Source: Rhodopseudomonas palustris
Lineage (GTDB): Bacteria > Pseudomonadota > Alphaproteobacteria > Rhizobiales > Xanthobacteraceae
Assembly: GCF_003591005.1 (NCBI RefSeq)
Contig: NZ_QYYD01000009.1
Span: 1-64,000 of the forward strand
Direction of reading: 5' to 3'
DNA length: 64,000 nucleotides
Below the pieces are notes generated by a model. That model made no database searches and had not been told where the DNA came from. It was given only the letters and a program-made list of their open reading frames with translations. Below are positions 51,633-62,280 of the stretch, one piece after another (position 1 is the stretch's first letter; every line of letters starts with the position of its first letter). Both the position numbers and the translations under genes were made by a program.

Positions 51633-52469
51633 ATGGCGAGTCGGGCGATACGATCGGCGCAAGCGGTTCAGGATGCGCCCGGGGCGGATGGCCGGCCGCA
51701 GGCGGGCGATGCCAGCCTGCTGCAGTTCTGGCGCGTCGACGTCGAGCTTCAGGGCAAGCCGATTCTACGCGACGTCGACCTGTCGATCGGCAAAGGCGAG
51801 ATCGTCTGCGTGGTCGGGCCGTCGGGCAGCGGCAAGACGACGATGTTGCGGACACTCAGCGGCTTCACGCCGCCGACCAGCGGACGCGTGCTGTTCGACG
51901 GCCAGGACATCCGCAAGCCGCGCCAGGACATCGCCATCGTGTTCCAGGATTACGGCCGCGCGCTGCTGCCATGGCGCAATGCCGCCAGGAACGTCGAACT
52001 GGCGATGGAGGCCGGCAACACGCCGCGCGCCGGCCGCGCCGCCGAGATTCAGCGCCTGTTGTCGTTGATGGGGCTTGCGGCCCACGCGGACAAATATCCG
52101 GGCCAGATGTCCGGCGGCATGCAGCAGCGCTTGCAGATCGCCCGCTGTCTCGCACAGACGCCGGCGGTGATCCTGATGGACGAGCCGTTCGGCGCGCTCG
52201 ACGCGATGACCCGGCAGACGCTGCAGGACGAGGTGCTGAAGCTCGTCCAGTCGATGAACACCACCGTATTCTTCGTCACCCACGATCTCGACGAGGCGAT
52301 CTATCTGGCCGACCGGGTGGTGGCGCTGCTGCCCAATCCGGGTCGGATCGGACAGATCTTCGACGTCGACCTGCCCTACCCCAGAGACCAGATCTCGACG
52401 CGCGAGCACCCGACCTTCCTGAAGCTGCGGCGTCAGCTCTTCAACTACGTCAAGAGCGCCGAACAATGA
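51633..52469 (+). CDS. ABC importer ATPase (SsuB/TauB type)
   Basis: Cytoplasmic ATPase of a nitrate/sulfonate/taurine-class importer. The 278-residue product has Walker A GPSGSGKT (62-69), the Q-loop VFQDYGRALLPWRN, signature MSGGMQQRLQIAR, Walker B VILMDEPFGALD and the switch histidine in FFVTHDLDEAI. The start has a GGAG ribosome-binding site. Its stop overlaps the next permease start (ATGA). The substrate is probably the nitrile or related compound handled by the divergent nitrilase, judged only by context. Confidence 0.95.
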   Translation: MASRAIRSAQAVQDAPGADGRPQAGDASLLQFWRVDVELQGKPILRDVDLSIGKGEIVCVVGPSGSGKTTMLRTLSGFTPPTSGRVLFDGQDIRKPRQDIAIVFQDYGRALLPWRNAARNVELAMEAGNTPRAGRAAEIQRLLSLMGLAAHADKYPGQMSGGMQQRLQIARCLAQTPAVILMDEPFGALDAMTRQTLQDEVLKLVQSMNTTVFFVTHDLDEAIYLADRVVALLPNPGRIGQIFDVDLPYPRDQISTREHPTFLKLRRQLFNYVKSAEQ

Positions 52470-53242
52470 CCGCAGCCTCGAAGCCGTTTGGCACAATGCG
52501 GGGGCTGGTCGTCCCCGTCGTGCTGATCGTGGCCGCCGAACTCGGCGGCCGGCTGGCGGCGCTCGACAGCCTGACGCTGGCTCTGCCGTCGCAGATCGTG
52601 GTCGCGCTGGCCGCCGCGCTCGCCGACGGCACGTTGCTGCAGGCGACCGCCGAAACGCTGTGGAGCGTGCTGAGCGGCGTCACGATCGGAACCGCGCTCG
52701 GTCTCATCCTCGGCCTCGCGCTGGGGCTGAGCCGGCCGCTCGACCGCCTGCTCGCCGTGCTGATCGAACTGCTGCGACCGATCCCGACGGTGGCGCTGAT
52801 TCCCCTCGTCATCCTCATCGCCGGCCTCGGCTACGTCACCGAGATCGTGATCGTCGCCTTCGGCACGATGTGGCCGGTGCTGATCATTTCGCGCGGGGCG
52901 ATTCTCGGGGTCGAGCCGCGGCTGTTCGAGGTCGCGCAGGCGCTGGGATTTTCATGGCCGCGCCGCATTCAGAAATTCGTCCTGCCGTCGATCGCGCCGC
53001 GCGTCTTCCTGGCATTCCGGCTCGCCGTCGGCTTCGCGCTGATCATCGCCGTGACGGTTGAGATCACCACCAACCCGCTCGGTCTCGGCAACGCCATGGT
53101 GGTGGCGCAGAATGCGCTGAATCCGGCGCTGACGCTGGCCGTGCTGGTGTGGATCGGCTTGATCGGCTGGCTGCTCAGCAGGGCGCTGGTCGAGCTCGAA
53201 CGCCTGGCGTTTCCGGGCGCTGGATCGGCGGTGCGCCGATGA
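52466..53242 (+). CDS. ABC importer permease 1 (BPD_transp_1, SsuC type)
   Basis: Inner-membrane permease of 258 residues with six predicted helices. The cytoplasmic EAA-type loop that docks on the ATPase is FEVAQALGFSWPRRIQKFVLP (split here by normal variation), near residues 155-175. It starts at ATG 52466, overlapping the ATPase stop by four bases, and its own stop overlaps the next permease start in the same way. Confidence 0.93.
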   Translation: MTAASKPFGTMRGLVVPVVLIVAAELGGRLAALDSLTLALPSQIVVALAAALADGTLLQATAETLWSVLSGVTIGTALGLILGLALGLSRPLDRLLAVLIELLRPIPTVALIPLVILIAGLGYVTEIVIVAFGTMWPVLIISRGAILGVEPRLFEVAQALGFSWPRRIQKFVLPSIAPRVFLAFRLAVGFALIIAVTVEITTNPLGLGNAMVVAQNALNPALTLAVLVWIGLIGWLLSRALVELERLAFPGAGSAVRR

Positions 53243-53994
53243 AACGCGCCGGCTGGTGGCTGGCGAGCCTCGGCGTGGTCGCGGCGGCCGTCTATGGCTG
53301 GCAGCTCGTGACGGCGGCGGGCCTGGTCTCGCCGGTGTTCGTGCCGAGCCCGCAGCGGGTGTGGAGCGCTCTGCAACGCGGCATCCAAACCGGCGCGCTC
53401 ACCAACTACACGCTGCAGACCGTGGTCCACATGTTCTGGGGCTGGTTCGCGGCGTCCTGTGCGGCGATCGCGCTCGGATCGATCATCGGCATGTCGCCGA
53501 CGATCCGCGCCTATCTGCAACCTTCGCTCGAACTGATGCGGCCGCTGCCGGCGTCCGCCACGATTCCGATCTTCACCCTCGCGCTCGGCCTCAATGACGG
53601 CCTGGTGCTCAGCGTGATCGCCTTCGGCGCGGTGTGGCCGACGCTGCTGTCGACGATCTACGGCTTCGAGTCCGTCGATGAACGACACTACGAGGTCGCC
53701 GCAGCGCTCGGCATGTCGAGGTTCGATATCGTGCGCAAGATCGCGCTGCCGAGCGCGCTGCCCGACATTCTGGCGGGGATGCGGGTGAGCGTCACCATCG
53801 CGCTGATCCTGACCATCGTCTGCGAAATGATCGCCGGAGTCGGCGGCCTCGGCCAATGGATCCTCAACGCCGGCCGCACCTTCCGCGCCGACAATTTGTT
53901 CGCCGGCATCTTCGTGCTCGGTCTGCTCGGCCTGATCAGTACCAACCTGATCGTCGGCGCGGAGCGCTACATGCTGAGATGGAAACAGACTTAA
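53239..53994 (+). CDS. ABC importer permease 2 (BPD_transp_1, SsuC type)
   Basis: Second permease, 251 residues with six helices; the EAA-type loop is YEVAAALGMSRFDIVRKIAL, near residues 155-174. Two different permeases suggest a heterodimeric channel, which is unusual for the SsuABC/TauABC class where one permease gene is the rule. Starts with an ATGA overlap. Confidence 0.93.
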   Translation: MKRAGWWLASLGVVAAAVYGWQLVTAAGLVSPVFVPSPQRVWSALQRGIQTGALTNYTLQTVVHMFWGWFAASCAAIALGSIIGMSPTIRAYLQPSLELMRPLPASATIPIFTLALGLNDGLVLSVIAFGAVWPTLLSTIYGFESVDERHYEVAAALGMSRFDIVRKIALPSALPDILAGMRVSVTIALILTIVCEMIAGVGGLGQWILNAGRTFRADNLFAGIFVLGLLGLISTNLIVGAERYMLRWKQT

Positions 53995-54011
53995 CCAGCA
54001 AAGGACACGAC

Positions 54012-54947
54012 ATGGTTCGTCACGCGTTCGCAGCCGTCTTCGCCGCAATTCTCGCGATCACCGCGATGTCACCCGCGCAGGCCCAGCAAAGCCTCAAGCT
54101 CGGCATCGGCGTCACCTCGGATTTTCTCGCCGCCTACATGGCGCTCGATCAGGGCCTGTTCGAGAAGCACGGGCTTAAGGTCACCCCGGTGTCGATGGCC
54201 GGTTCAGCGGGATCGAACCAGATCGCGGCGCTGGTCGCCGGCTCGTTCGACGTGCTCGCCGCCTCAGGTCCCGGCCTGATCCAATCCGCCGACGCCGGAT
54301 TGCCGCTGGTCGGCATCGCCAACGGATCGGTGCTGCCGACCTTCGGCAATCTCGGGATCGTGGCCAGGACCGGCAGCAACATCGCCAAGCCGGCGGATCT
54401 GGTCGGCAAGAAGGTGGCGATCGCCGGGCTGAACAACATCCTGCATTTCGCCGCGCAAAACTGGCTGGCCGAGAACGGCGTGGACTATAAGAAAATCCAA
54501 TGGGTCGAAGTGTTGTTCGCCCAGCAGCAGGATCTGATGAAAGCCGGGCAGTTCGACGCCGCGGTGATGACCGACCCGTTCTTCACCACCACGGTCAATC
54601 AGGGCATCGGCTATCCGGCCGGCAAGGTCTACGACAAGGCGCCCGCCGGCGTGACGCTCGGCCTCTACATCGCCACGCGGAGCTGGGCCGACAAGCACCC
54701 GCAGGAATTGGCGTCGTTCCGTGCGGCGCTGGCCGACGGCGAGGCGCTGGCCAAGAGCGATAACAAGCTAGCGATGGACGTGCTGGCGAAATACACCAAG
54801 CTGCCGGCCGCGGCGCTGGCCCTGGTCGGAATGCCGAATCTGGCCACCAAGCTCGAACCGGGCAATCTCGAATGGTGGTTCAACGTGCTGCAGAAGCAGG
54901 ACGTCCTCACCAGCAAGATCACGGCGTCCGACGTCGTGTTCAAGTAA
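54012..54947 (+). CDS. ABC importer substrate-binding protein (NMT1/SsuA-like)
   Basis: Periplasmic binding protein of 311 residues: signal peptide (cut after MSPAQA, near residue 24), then an NMT1/SsuA fold with LKLGIGVTSDFLAAYMALDQ, GLFEKHGLKVTPVSM, AALVAGSFDVLAASGPGLIQ and a second lobe with FDAAVMTDPFFTT. The ligand is not identifiable from sequence. An AAGGA ribosome-binding site lies six bases before the ATG. It is last in the operon; 54948-55092 holds no gene. Confidence 0.94.
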   Translation: MVRHAFAAVFAAILAITAMSPAQAQQSLKLGIGVTSDFLAAYMALDQGLFEKHGLKVTPVSMAGSAGSNQIAALVAGSFDVLAASGPGLIQSADAGLPLVGIANGSVLPTFGNLGIVARTGSNIAKPADLVGKKVAIAGLNNILHFAAQNWLAENGVDYKKIQWVEVLFAQQQDLMKAGQFDAAVMTDPFFTTTVNQGIGYPAGKVYDKAPAGVTLGLYIATRSWADKHPQELASFRAALADGEALAKSDNKLAMDVLAKYTKLPAAALALVGMPNLATKLEPGNLEWWFNVLQKQDVLTSKITASDVVFK

Positions 54948-55092
54948 CCGCGTCCTTCATCGCCGCAGCGATCGGCCGCGCGGATGCGGTTCCGGCAGGC
55001 GCCGGGACGCTGCCGCGCGGCAGACGCCCGCGCGAGGCGGGCCGAGCCGCAAGGTTGCAACCGCGGCGAAAAAGATCCCGCCGAATGCCACG

Positions 55093-55120
55093 TTGACACC
55101 AAGGGCCATCGGCCTACATT
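55093..55120 (+). promoter_or_regulatory. Candidate promoter of the thi operon
   Basis: TTGACA (55093-55098), 16-base spacer, TACATT (55115-55120). The predicted start of transcription, about 55127, falls right at the 5' edge of the TPP riboswitch. Confidence 0.65.
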
Positions 55121-55129
55121 GGATTCGTT

Positions 55130-55255
55130 CCGAGGGGGGCTCCGACGAGGAGCTGAGATACTGCAAGCTCGCCGTTTCGATCTTTTGTCGGATTGAATGA
55201 GCGGGACCGCAGTGACCCTTTGAACCTGATCCGGGTCATGCCGGCGAAGGGACAG
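55130..55255 (+). promoter_or_regulatory. TPP riboswitch (THI box)
   Basis: Senses thiamine pyrophosphate and shuts down the thi operon. The two conserved halves are present: CTGAGATACTGC (55152-55163) in the pyrimidine-sensing arm, and TGAACCTGATCCGGGTCATG with CCGGCGAAGGGA (55221-55252) in the pyrophosphate arm and closing P1 strand. The GAAGGG that ends the aptamer is also the only Shine-Dalgarno-like sequence for thiO (six bases before its ATG), so ligand binding would hide the ribosome-binding site: translational control. Confidence 0.95.
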
Positions 55256-55257
55256 GG

Positions 55258-56394
55258 ATGCATCAGAGACTTGAAGGCCGTCGCGGGGCCGAATCCGCTC
55301 ATTCACCCATCTACGCATCTGCACCGGCGAGCGCGCCCGCACCGGCCCGCTCGGCCGCCGAGACGGCTGCCGCGGCGCAGCGCAGCGAAAAGCCCGATCT
55401 GCGCAAGGACGCGCCGGCCTCGGTGATCGGCGCCGGCATCTCCGGCGCGTGGCAGGCGCTGCTGCTGGCCCGCGCCGGCCGCAAGGTCACTCTGTACGAG
55501 CGCGGCGACAGTGCGATGACGCAGGCCACCAGCCATTGGGCCGGCGGCATGCTGGCGCCGTATTGCGAGGCCGAGGGCGCCGAGCCGATGGTCGGCGAGA
55601 TGGGCCTGCGCTCGCTGGAGATGTGGCGCAAGGAGTTCCCCGAGACCGCGTTCAACGGTTCGCTGGTGGTGGCGCATCCGCGCGACCGCGCCGATTTCGA
55701 GCGCTTCGCCAGGATGACCACCGGCCACCGGCGGCTCGACGCCGACGGCGTCGCCGAGCTCGAGCCGGCGCTCGCCGGCCGGTTCCGCGAGGGCTTGTAC
55801 TTCCCCGACGAAGGCCATGTCGAACCGCGCCTGGTGCTGGCGCAACTGCACAAGCGGCTGGTCGAAGCCGGCGGCACGATCCATTTCGAGTCGGAGATGA
55901 CGCCCGAGGATCTGGACGGCCTGGTGATCGACTGCCGCGGCATGGCGGCGCGTGACAAGGCGCCGGAGCTGCGCGGCGTCAAGGGCGAGATGGTGGTGAT
56001 CAAGACCGCCGAGGTGACGCTGTCGCGCCCGGTGCGGCTGATGCACCCGCGCTGGCCGCTCTACGTCATCCCGCGCGAAAACAATCACTTCATGCTCGGC
56101 GCCACCACGGTCGAGAGCGAGGACGAGCTGGTGATGGTGCGCTCGGCGCTGGAGCTGCTCAGCGCGGCCTACGCGGTGCATCCGGCGTTCGGCGAAGCGC
56201 ATATCGTCGAGATCGGCGCCGGCCTGCGCCCCGCCTTCCCCGACAATCTGCCGCGCATCGCCATCGGCAACCGCCGCATCGCCACCAACGGCCTCTACCG
56301 CCACGGCTTCCTGCTGGCGCCGGCGCTGGCCGAGAAGATGCTCAACTACGTCGAACGCGGCGAGATCGACAACCAGGTGATGCGATGCTTGTGA
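55258..56394 (+). CDS. thiO: Glycine oxidase ThiO
   Basis: FAD enzyme (DAO fold) that oxidises glycine to the imine used for the thiazole ring of thiamine. The 378-residue product has the FAD motif VIGAGISGAWQALLLARAG (about 56-74), the ATSHWAGGMLAPYCEAEG segment, and C-terminal GAGLRPAFPDNLPRIAIG. The first 50 or so residues are a low-complexity Ala/Ser/Pro/Glu stretch not expected in the family, yet the ATG at 55258 is the one set by the riboswitch-embedded ribosome-binding site. It overlaps thiS by ten bases. Confidence 0.94.
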   Translation: MHQRLEGRRGAESAHSPIYASAPASAPAPARSAAETAAAAQRSEKPDLRKDAPASVIGAGISGAWQALLLARAGRKVTLYERGDSAMTQATSHWAGGMLAPYCEAEGAEPMVGEMGLRSLEMWRKEFPETAFNGSLVVAHPRDRADFERFARMTTGHRRLDADGVAELEPALAGRFREGLYFPDEGHVEPRLVLAQLHKRLVEAGGTIHFESEMTPEDLDGLVIDCRGMAARDKAPELRGVKGEMVVIKTAEVTLSRPVRLMHPRWPLYVIPRENNHFMLGATTVESEDELVMVRSALELLSAAYAVHPAFGEAHIVEIGAGLRPAFPDNLPRIAIGNRRIATNGLYRHGFLLAPALAEKMLNYVERGEIDNQVMRCL

Positions 56395-56582
56395 CGGTGA
56401 ACGGCGAACAACGCGAGGTTTCGTCCACCAGCGTCGCGGCGCTGATGCAGGAACTGGACTGCACCGCCGGCCACTACGCGGTCGCGATCAACTACGACGT
56501 CGTGCCGCGCGGCAAATGGGACGAAACCACGCTCGCCGCCGGCGACGAAATCGAAATCCTGACGCCGCGGCAGGGAGGATGA
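56385..56582 (+). CDS. thiS: Sulfur carrier protein ThiS
   Basis: Ubiquitin-like sulfur carrier, 65 residues, that ends in the required Gly-Gly (TPRQGG); the C-terminal thiocarboxylate gives sulfur to ThiG. The start overlaps the end of thiO. It is separated from thiG by a 178-base gap that contains a hairpin repeat. Confidence 0.96.
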   Translation: MLVTVNGEQREVSSTSVAALMQELDCTAGHYAVAINYDVVPRGKWDETTLAAGDEIEILTPRQGG

Positions 56583-56621
56583 GGATGGCCCCTATGACCG
56601 CCACACACCGCAGCGCCCCTG

Positions 56622-56721
56622 CTCCCCTCCCCCTTGCGGGGAGGGGTCGGGGGTGGGGGTCCCCAGGCACAGCGCCCGCGTCGCCCTCACCCCAGCCCTC
56701 TTCCGCAAGCGGGAGAGGGAG
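56622..56721. repeat. Family F GC-rich inverted element inside the thi operon
   Basis: Left half CTCCCCTCCCCCTTGCGGGG with GAGGGGTCGGGGGTGGGG, right half CCCTCACCCCAGCCCTC with TTCCGCAAGCGGGAGAGGG. Each half is a CTTGCGGG/CCGCAAG-type hairpin, and the halves are mutually inverted. This type is widespread in high-GC alphaproteobacteria. It lies between thiS and thiG. Confidence 0.85.
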
Positions 56722-56760
56722 CGAGGCGCAGCGGACTAATCAAGATGCGGAGCAACACGC

Positions 56761-57529
56761 ATGGTGAAATTCTACGATCGCGAGATCTCCTCGCGCCTCC
56801 TCATCGGCAGCGCCCTGTATCCGTCGCCCGCCATCATGCAGGACGCCATTCGCGAGTCCGGCGCGGAGATCGTCACCGTGTCGCTGCGCCGTGAGGCCGC
56901 CGGCGGCAAGGCGGGCGATCAGTTCTGGTCGCTGATCCGCGAACTCGGCGTCACCGTGCTGCCCAACACCGCCGGCTGCCGCAGCGTGCGCGAGGCGGTG
57001 ACCACCGCCAAGCTGGCGCGCGAGCTGTTCGCCACGCCGTGGATCAAGCTCGAAGTGATCGCCGACAACGACACGCTGCAGCCCGACGTCGTCGGCCTGG
57101 TCGAAGCCGCGCAGATCCTCAGCAAAGACGGCTTCGAAGTGTTTCCCTATTGCACCGAGGATCTCAGCGTCGCCAACCGCCTGGTCGATGCCGGCTGCCG
57201 CGTCATCATGCCGTGGGCGGCGCCGATCGGCAGCGCCCGCGGCATCACCAATCGCGATGCGCTGAAGCTGCTGCGCGACCGCCTGCCGGACATCACGCTG
57301 GTGGTCGACGCCGGGCTCGGCGCGCCGAGCCACGCCGCCGAGGCCTTAGAGCTCGGCTACGACGCCGTGCTGCTCAACACCGCAATCGCCAAGGCCGAAG
57401 ATCCGGTGGCGATGGCGCGCGCCTTCAAGCTCGCGGTCGAAGCCGGCCGCACCGGATACGAAGCGGGGCTGATGGGCGCCCGCGATTTCGCCTCGCCCTC
57501 CACCCCAGTCATCGGGACCCCGTTCTGGC

Positions 57530-57543
<14 letters not shown>
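56761..57543 (+). CDS. thiG: Thiazole synthase ThiG
   Basis: Condenses 1-deoxy-xylulose 5-phosphate, the glycine imine from ThiO and sulfur from ThiS into the thiazole phosphate. The 260-residue TIM-barrel product has the Schiff-base lysine in TPWIKLEVI (Lys96), the start [18 protein letters not shown], the conserved [10 protein letters not shown], and [17 protein letters not shown] with [17 protein letters not shown]. It overlaps thiE by 14 bases. Confidence 0.98.
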
Positions 57544-60242
<2,699 letters not shown>

Positions 60243-60265
60243 GGGCAGGCTCTCCCCAAGCACAA

Positions 60266-60296
60266 CGTCATGCCCGGGCTTGACCCGGGTTTGACG
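60266..60296. repeat. Short family B-like element, copy B11
   Basis: CGTCATGCCCGGGCTTGACCCGGGTTTGACGG: GTCAT foot plus a CCCGGG/CCCGGG hairpin, lacking the CCACGCC tail. It lies 24 bases past thiC; its stem plus TTTG might slow RNA polymerase. Confidence 0.65.
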
Positions 60297-60358
60297 GTGT
60301 ATTGAAATTGGGTGCGCTTTTTAGCGATTCTCGAAGCTGCTATTATTTTGGCAATCAA

Positions 60359-61408
60359 ATGAGCATGGATCTTGGAACAGTTGCCGGGCTGCTGGGCGTC
60401 GCCTTAACAGTAATATTTTTCGTGATTGGTTACAGGCAAACAATTGGCGCGCGAAAAGAGAGGGCAGCAGCAACAAACCGCGACATTGCAGATACACTAC
60501 TTCGCCGCCTAACGCTCGAATCTACATTTCAGATCACCTACCACGACATCGATCGATTTGCCGCCGGCAAGACGCTTGAAAACCGAGTAAAGCGATCTGA
60601 CTCACTCTCAGTTGAAGAGCTCTTAGTGCTTCTTTACTCTCGTGTGGTCAGCAGCGACTACATCGGCACTGATCAAAGGCAGCAATTGCTGGACAAGATC
60701 AATAAGTGCTTCAAATCGGAGAGCCAGGACGAAGGGCGACTGAATAGGATTGAATTGGTTTCCGAAAGGGCGACCTCCGATGGAGCAGCCTCACAGATGG
60801 CCACTGACGTCAAGGGGCGCGATGAAAAACAGTTCATTCTTCTCGGGCTCATCTCAAGTCTTCTCGCAGGCATATCGACCGTGCTCGCGACTGGAATATT
60901 CGAGAGTACTTTAGATGGCCGGATAACGTCACCCCGCATTTTAATAATCGGGGGAGCGCTAATCCTAGTTACTTCTGCAGCTCTAGTTCTTGTTTATTGG
61001 TTGCGAGAGAGGTCTGCAGCAACACGCCAAATTGAGCCGGTACGTAACTTTGCACTCAAAGCTCAAGATTTCGAGCGCCGGTTCGTGCGGGCAATACGCG
61101 CATCAGGCATGGTCGCAACAGTCTCAAATGATTCGGCGGTCGATCTCGTCCTTTCATGCGGTGACAAGAAGTTCGCAATCGAACTAAAACTGTTTCCGCC
61201 CAACGTCCGAACGACCGCTGCCATTATAAAGCGAATGTCGGATGCCCTTCCTCGGTTGGGATGCGAGATGGGCTATCTTGTGGTCGCAACGGCAGTTCCC
61301 GAAGTCATCAAAGAAGCCGGCACTGAGAAGATCATCGTTGTAAATGACGAAGAATTCTTCAGTAAGTTTGGCAATCAAAATGGAAAGCCCGTAGCCCGTA
61401 GCCCGTAG
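60359..61408 (+). CDS. Membrane-anchored PD-(D/E)XK nuclease-like protein
   Basis: I do not recognise a named family. The 349-residue product has one N-terminal membrane helix (about 4-25), a soluble helical segment, two more helices (about 159-181 and 194-215), and a C-terminal restriction-endonuclease-like domain (about 240-340). The domain shows a PD-(D/E)XK signature AVDLVLSCGDKKFAIELK: Asp262, then 12 residues, Glu275 and Lys277, followed by an alternating strand/helix pattern (MGYLVVATAVP). The bases are clearly AT-richer than flanking genes, with many ATT/AAA-type codons, suggesting recent transfer. The start is uncertain (ATG 60359 or 60365; a TTG at 60302 is possible). Its last codons and stop come from the adjacent repeat. 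Confidence 0.72.
   Translation: MSMDLGTVAGLLGVALTVIFFVIGYRQTIGARKERAAATNRDIADTLLRRLTLESTFQITYHDIDRFAAGKTLENRVKRSDSLSVEELLVLLYSRVVSSDYIGTDQRQQLLDKINKCFKSESQDEGRLNRIELVSERATSDGAASQMATDVKGRDEKQFILLGLISSLLAGISTVLATGIFESTLDGRITSPRILIIGGALILVTSAALVLVYWLRERSAATRQIEPVRNFALKAQDFERRFVRAIRASGMVATVSNDSAVDLVLSCGDKKFAIELKLFPPNVRTTAAIIKRMSDALPRLGCEMGYLVVATAVPEVIKEAGTEKIIVVNDEEFFSKFGNQNGKPVARSP
61388..61408. repeat. Triple tandem of a 7-base REP-foot unit
   Basis: CCCGTAG occurs three times in a row (61388-61394, 61395-61401, 61402-61408), merging into REP D1. It encodes the last residues and stop codon of the nuclease-like gene. Confidence 0.85.
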
Positions 61409-61487
61409 GGCGGATTAGCGAAGCGTAATCCGCCGCTGCCGCGAACGCCGCTCGGCGGGTTACGCCTTTGGCTAACCCGCCCTACGG
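61404..61487. repeat. REP pair (BIME-like), family D copy D1
   Basis: Left REP: GTAG foot then hairpin GGCGGATTA-GCGAAGCG-TAATCCGCC. Right REP: inverted, GGCGGGTTACGCC...GGCTAACCCGCC then CTAC. The GTAG foot with an adjoining hairpin is the canonical REP signature recognised by RAYT enzymes. Confidence 0.93.
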
Positions 61488-61497
61488 TCGAGCGTCG

Positions 61498-62028
61498 CTA
61501 CGCCTCACCGAACTCTCCTTCGACACCGGCATCGCCCGTCCAGTCGATCGGAAACACGCCGCGACAGACGTCGCGGTGAAACGACGAATACGGCCAGTCC
61601 TGCACCAGACTGACCAGTCCATGCTTCACTGGATTGATCATGCAATACTCGACGTGGCGCGCGTAGTCGTCCTCGTCTCGGATCAGATGCTCCCAGAACC
61701 GGCGCTGCCAGATGCCCCGCTCGCGGCGCCTTGCGCGAACGACGCTCAGTCGTTCTTGCTTTGGTAGCCCCTTGGCGAAATGCGTCTTGATCAGCCGCCA
61801 GCGGGTGGAAAAATCGGCATCCTCGGGCGGCAAGGTCCAGACGGCGTGAAGATGGTCAGGAAGTACCACAACGGCATCGATCTCGAATGGAAGCCGCTGC
61901 CGCGTGCGCGCGACTGCGTCGCGCAGGATCGCGATGTGATCGACCAGTAGGGTATTTCGGCGTTCGAGCAGATTGACGGTGAAGAACCAGCATCCACCCG
62001 GCACAAAGGCGCGACGGTAGTTTGGCAT
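61498..62028 (-). mobile_element. REP-associated tyrosine transposase (RAYT, Y1 HUH family)
   Basis: Product of 176 residues, TnpREP/RAYT type. It has the HUH metal motif in VLPDHLHAVWTLP and the nucleophilic tyrosine in VEYCMINPVKHGLV; the ends MPNYRRAFVPGGCWFFTVNL and VQDWPYSSFHRDV are also typical. These enzymes nick single-stranded REP hairpins and are thought to spread them without moving themselves. The gene is flanked by GTAG-type REPs on both sides (D1 and D2). It appears intact, so it may be active on family D. No ribosome-binding site is visible. Confidence 0.95.
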
Positions 62029-62065
62029 GATTGATGTTAGCAGAATTGGCGGCGGCGTGCCGTGC

Positions 62066-62099
62066 CGGCGGGTTACGCCTTCGGCTAACCCGCCCTACG
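62066..62099. repeat. Single REP, family D copy D2
   Basis: GGCGGGTTACGCC-TTC-GGCTAACCCGCC then CTAC foot on the right, 37 bases upstream of the RAYT start. It is almost identical to the right half of D1. Confidence 0.92.
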
Positions 62100-62280
62100 A
62101 GCTCGCCCGGAGCATCTATCGATCATCCGCCAGCGTCATCCGCCCGTCCACATTAACACCGCCTCAACCATGCTTCGGCGCAAGGCTCCGTTCGAGCCGG
62201 CCGTCAACCGTCCTGACAGCCCGCGGCCCGCATCATCGCGGTGAAGCGCTCCTGCTTCCAACAAACAACAAGGATCACCG

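Noticed and set aside
54012-54947. Thiamine-precursor (ThiY/HMP) importer, because the NMT1-like binding protein precedes the thi operon
   Set aside because: The importer has no TPP riboswitch of its own, lies upstream of the thi promoter, and is paired through shared operator-like sites with the nitrilase/GntR genes. Not excluded, but less likely.
60266-60296. Strong intrinsic terminator after thiC
   Set aside because: The CCCGGG hairpin is followed by only three Ts and matches the repeat families, so I call it a repeat.
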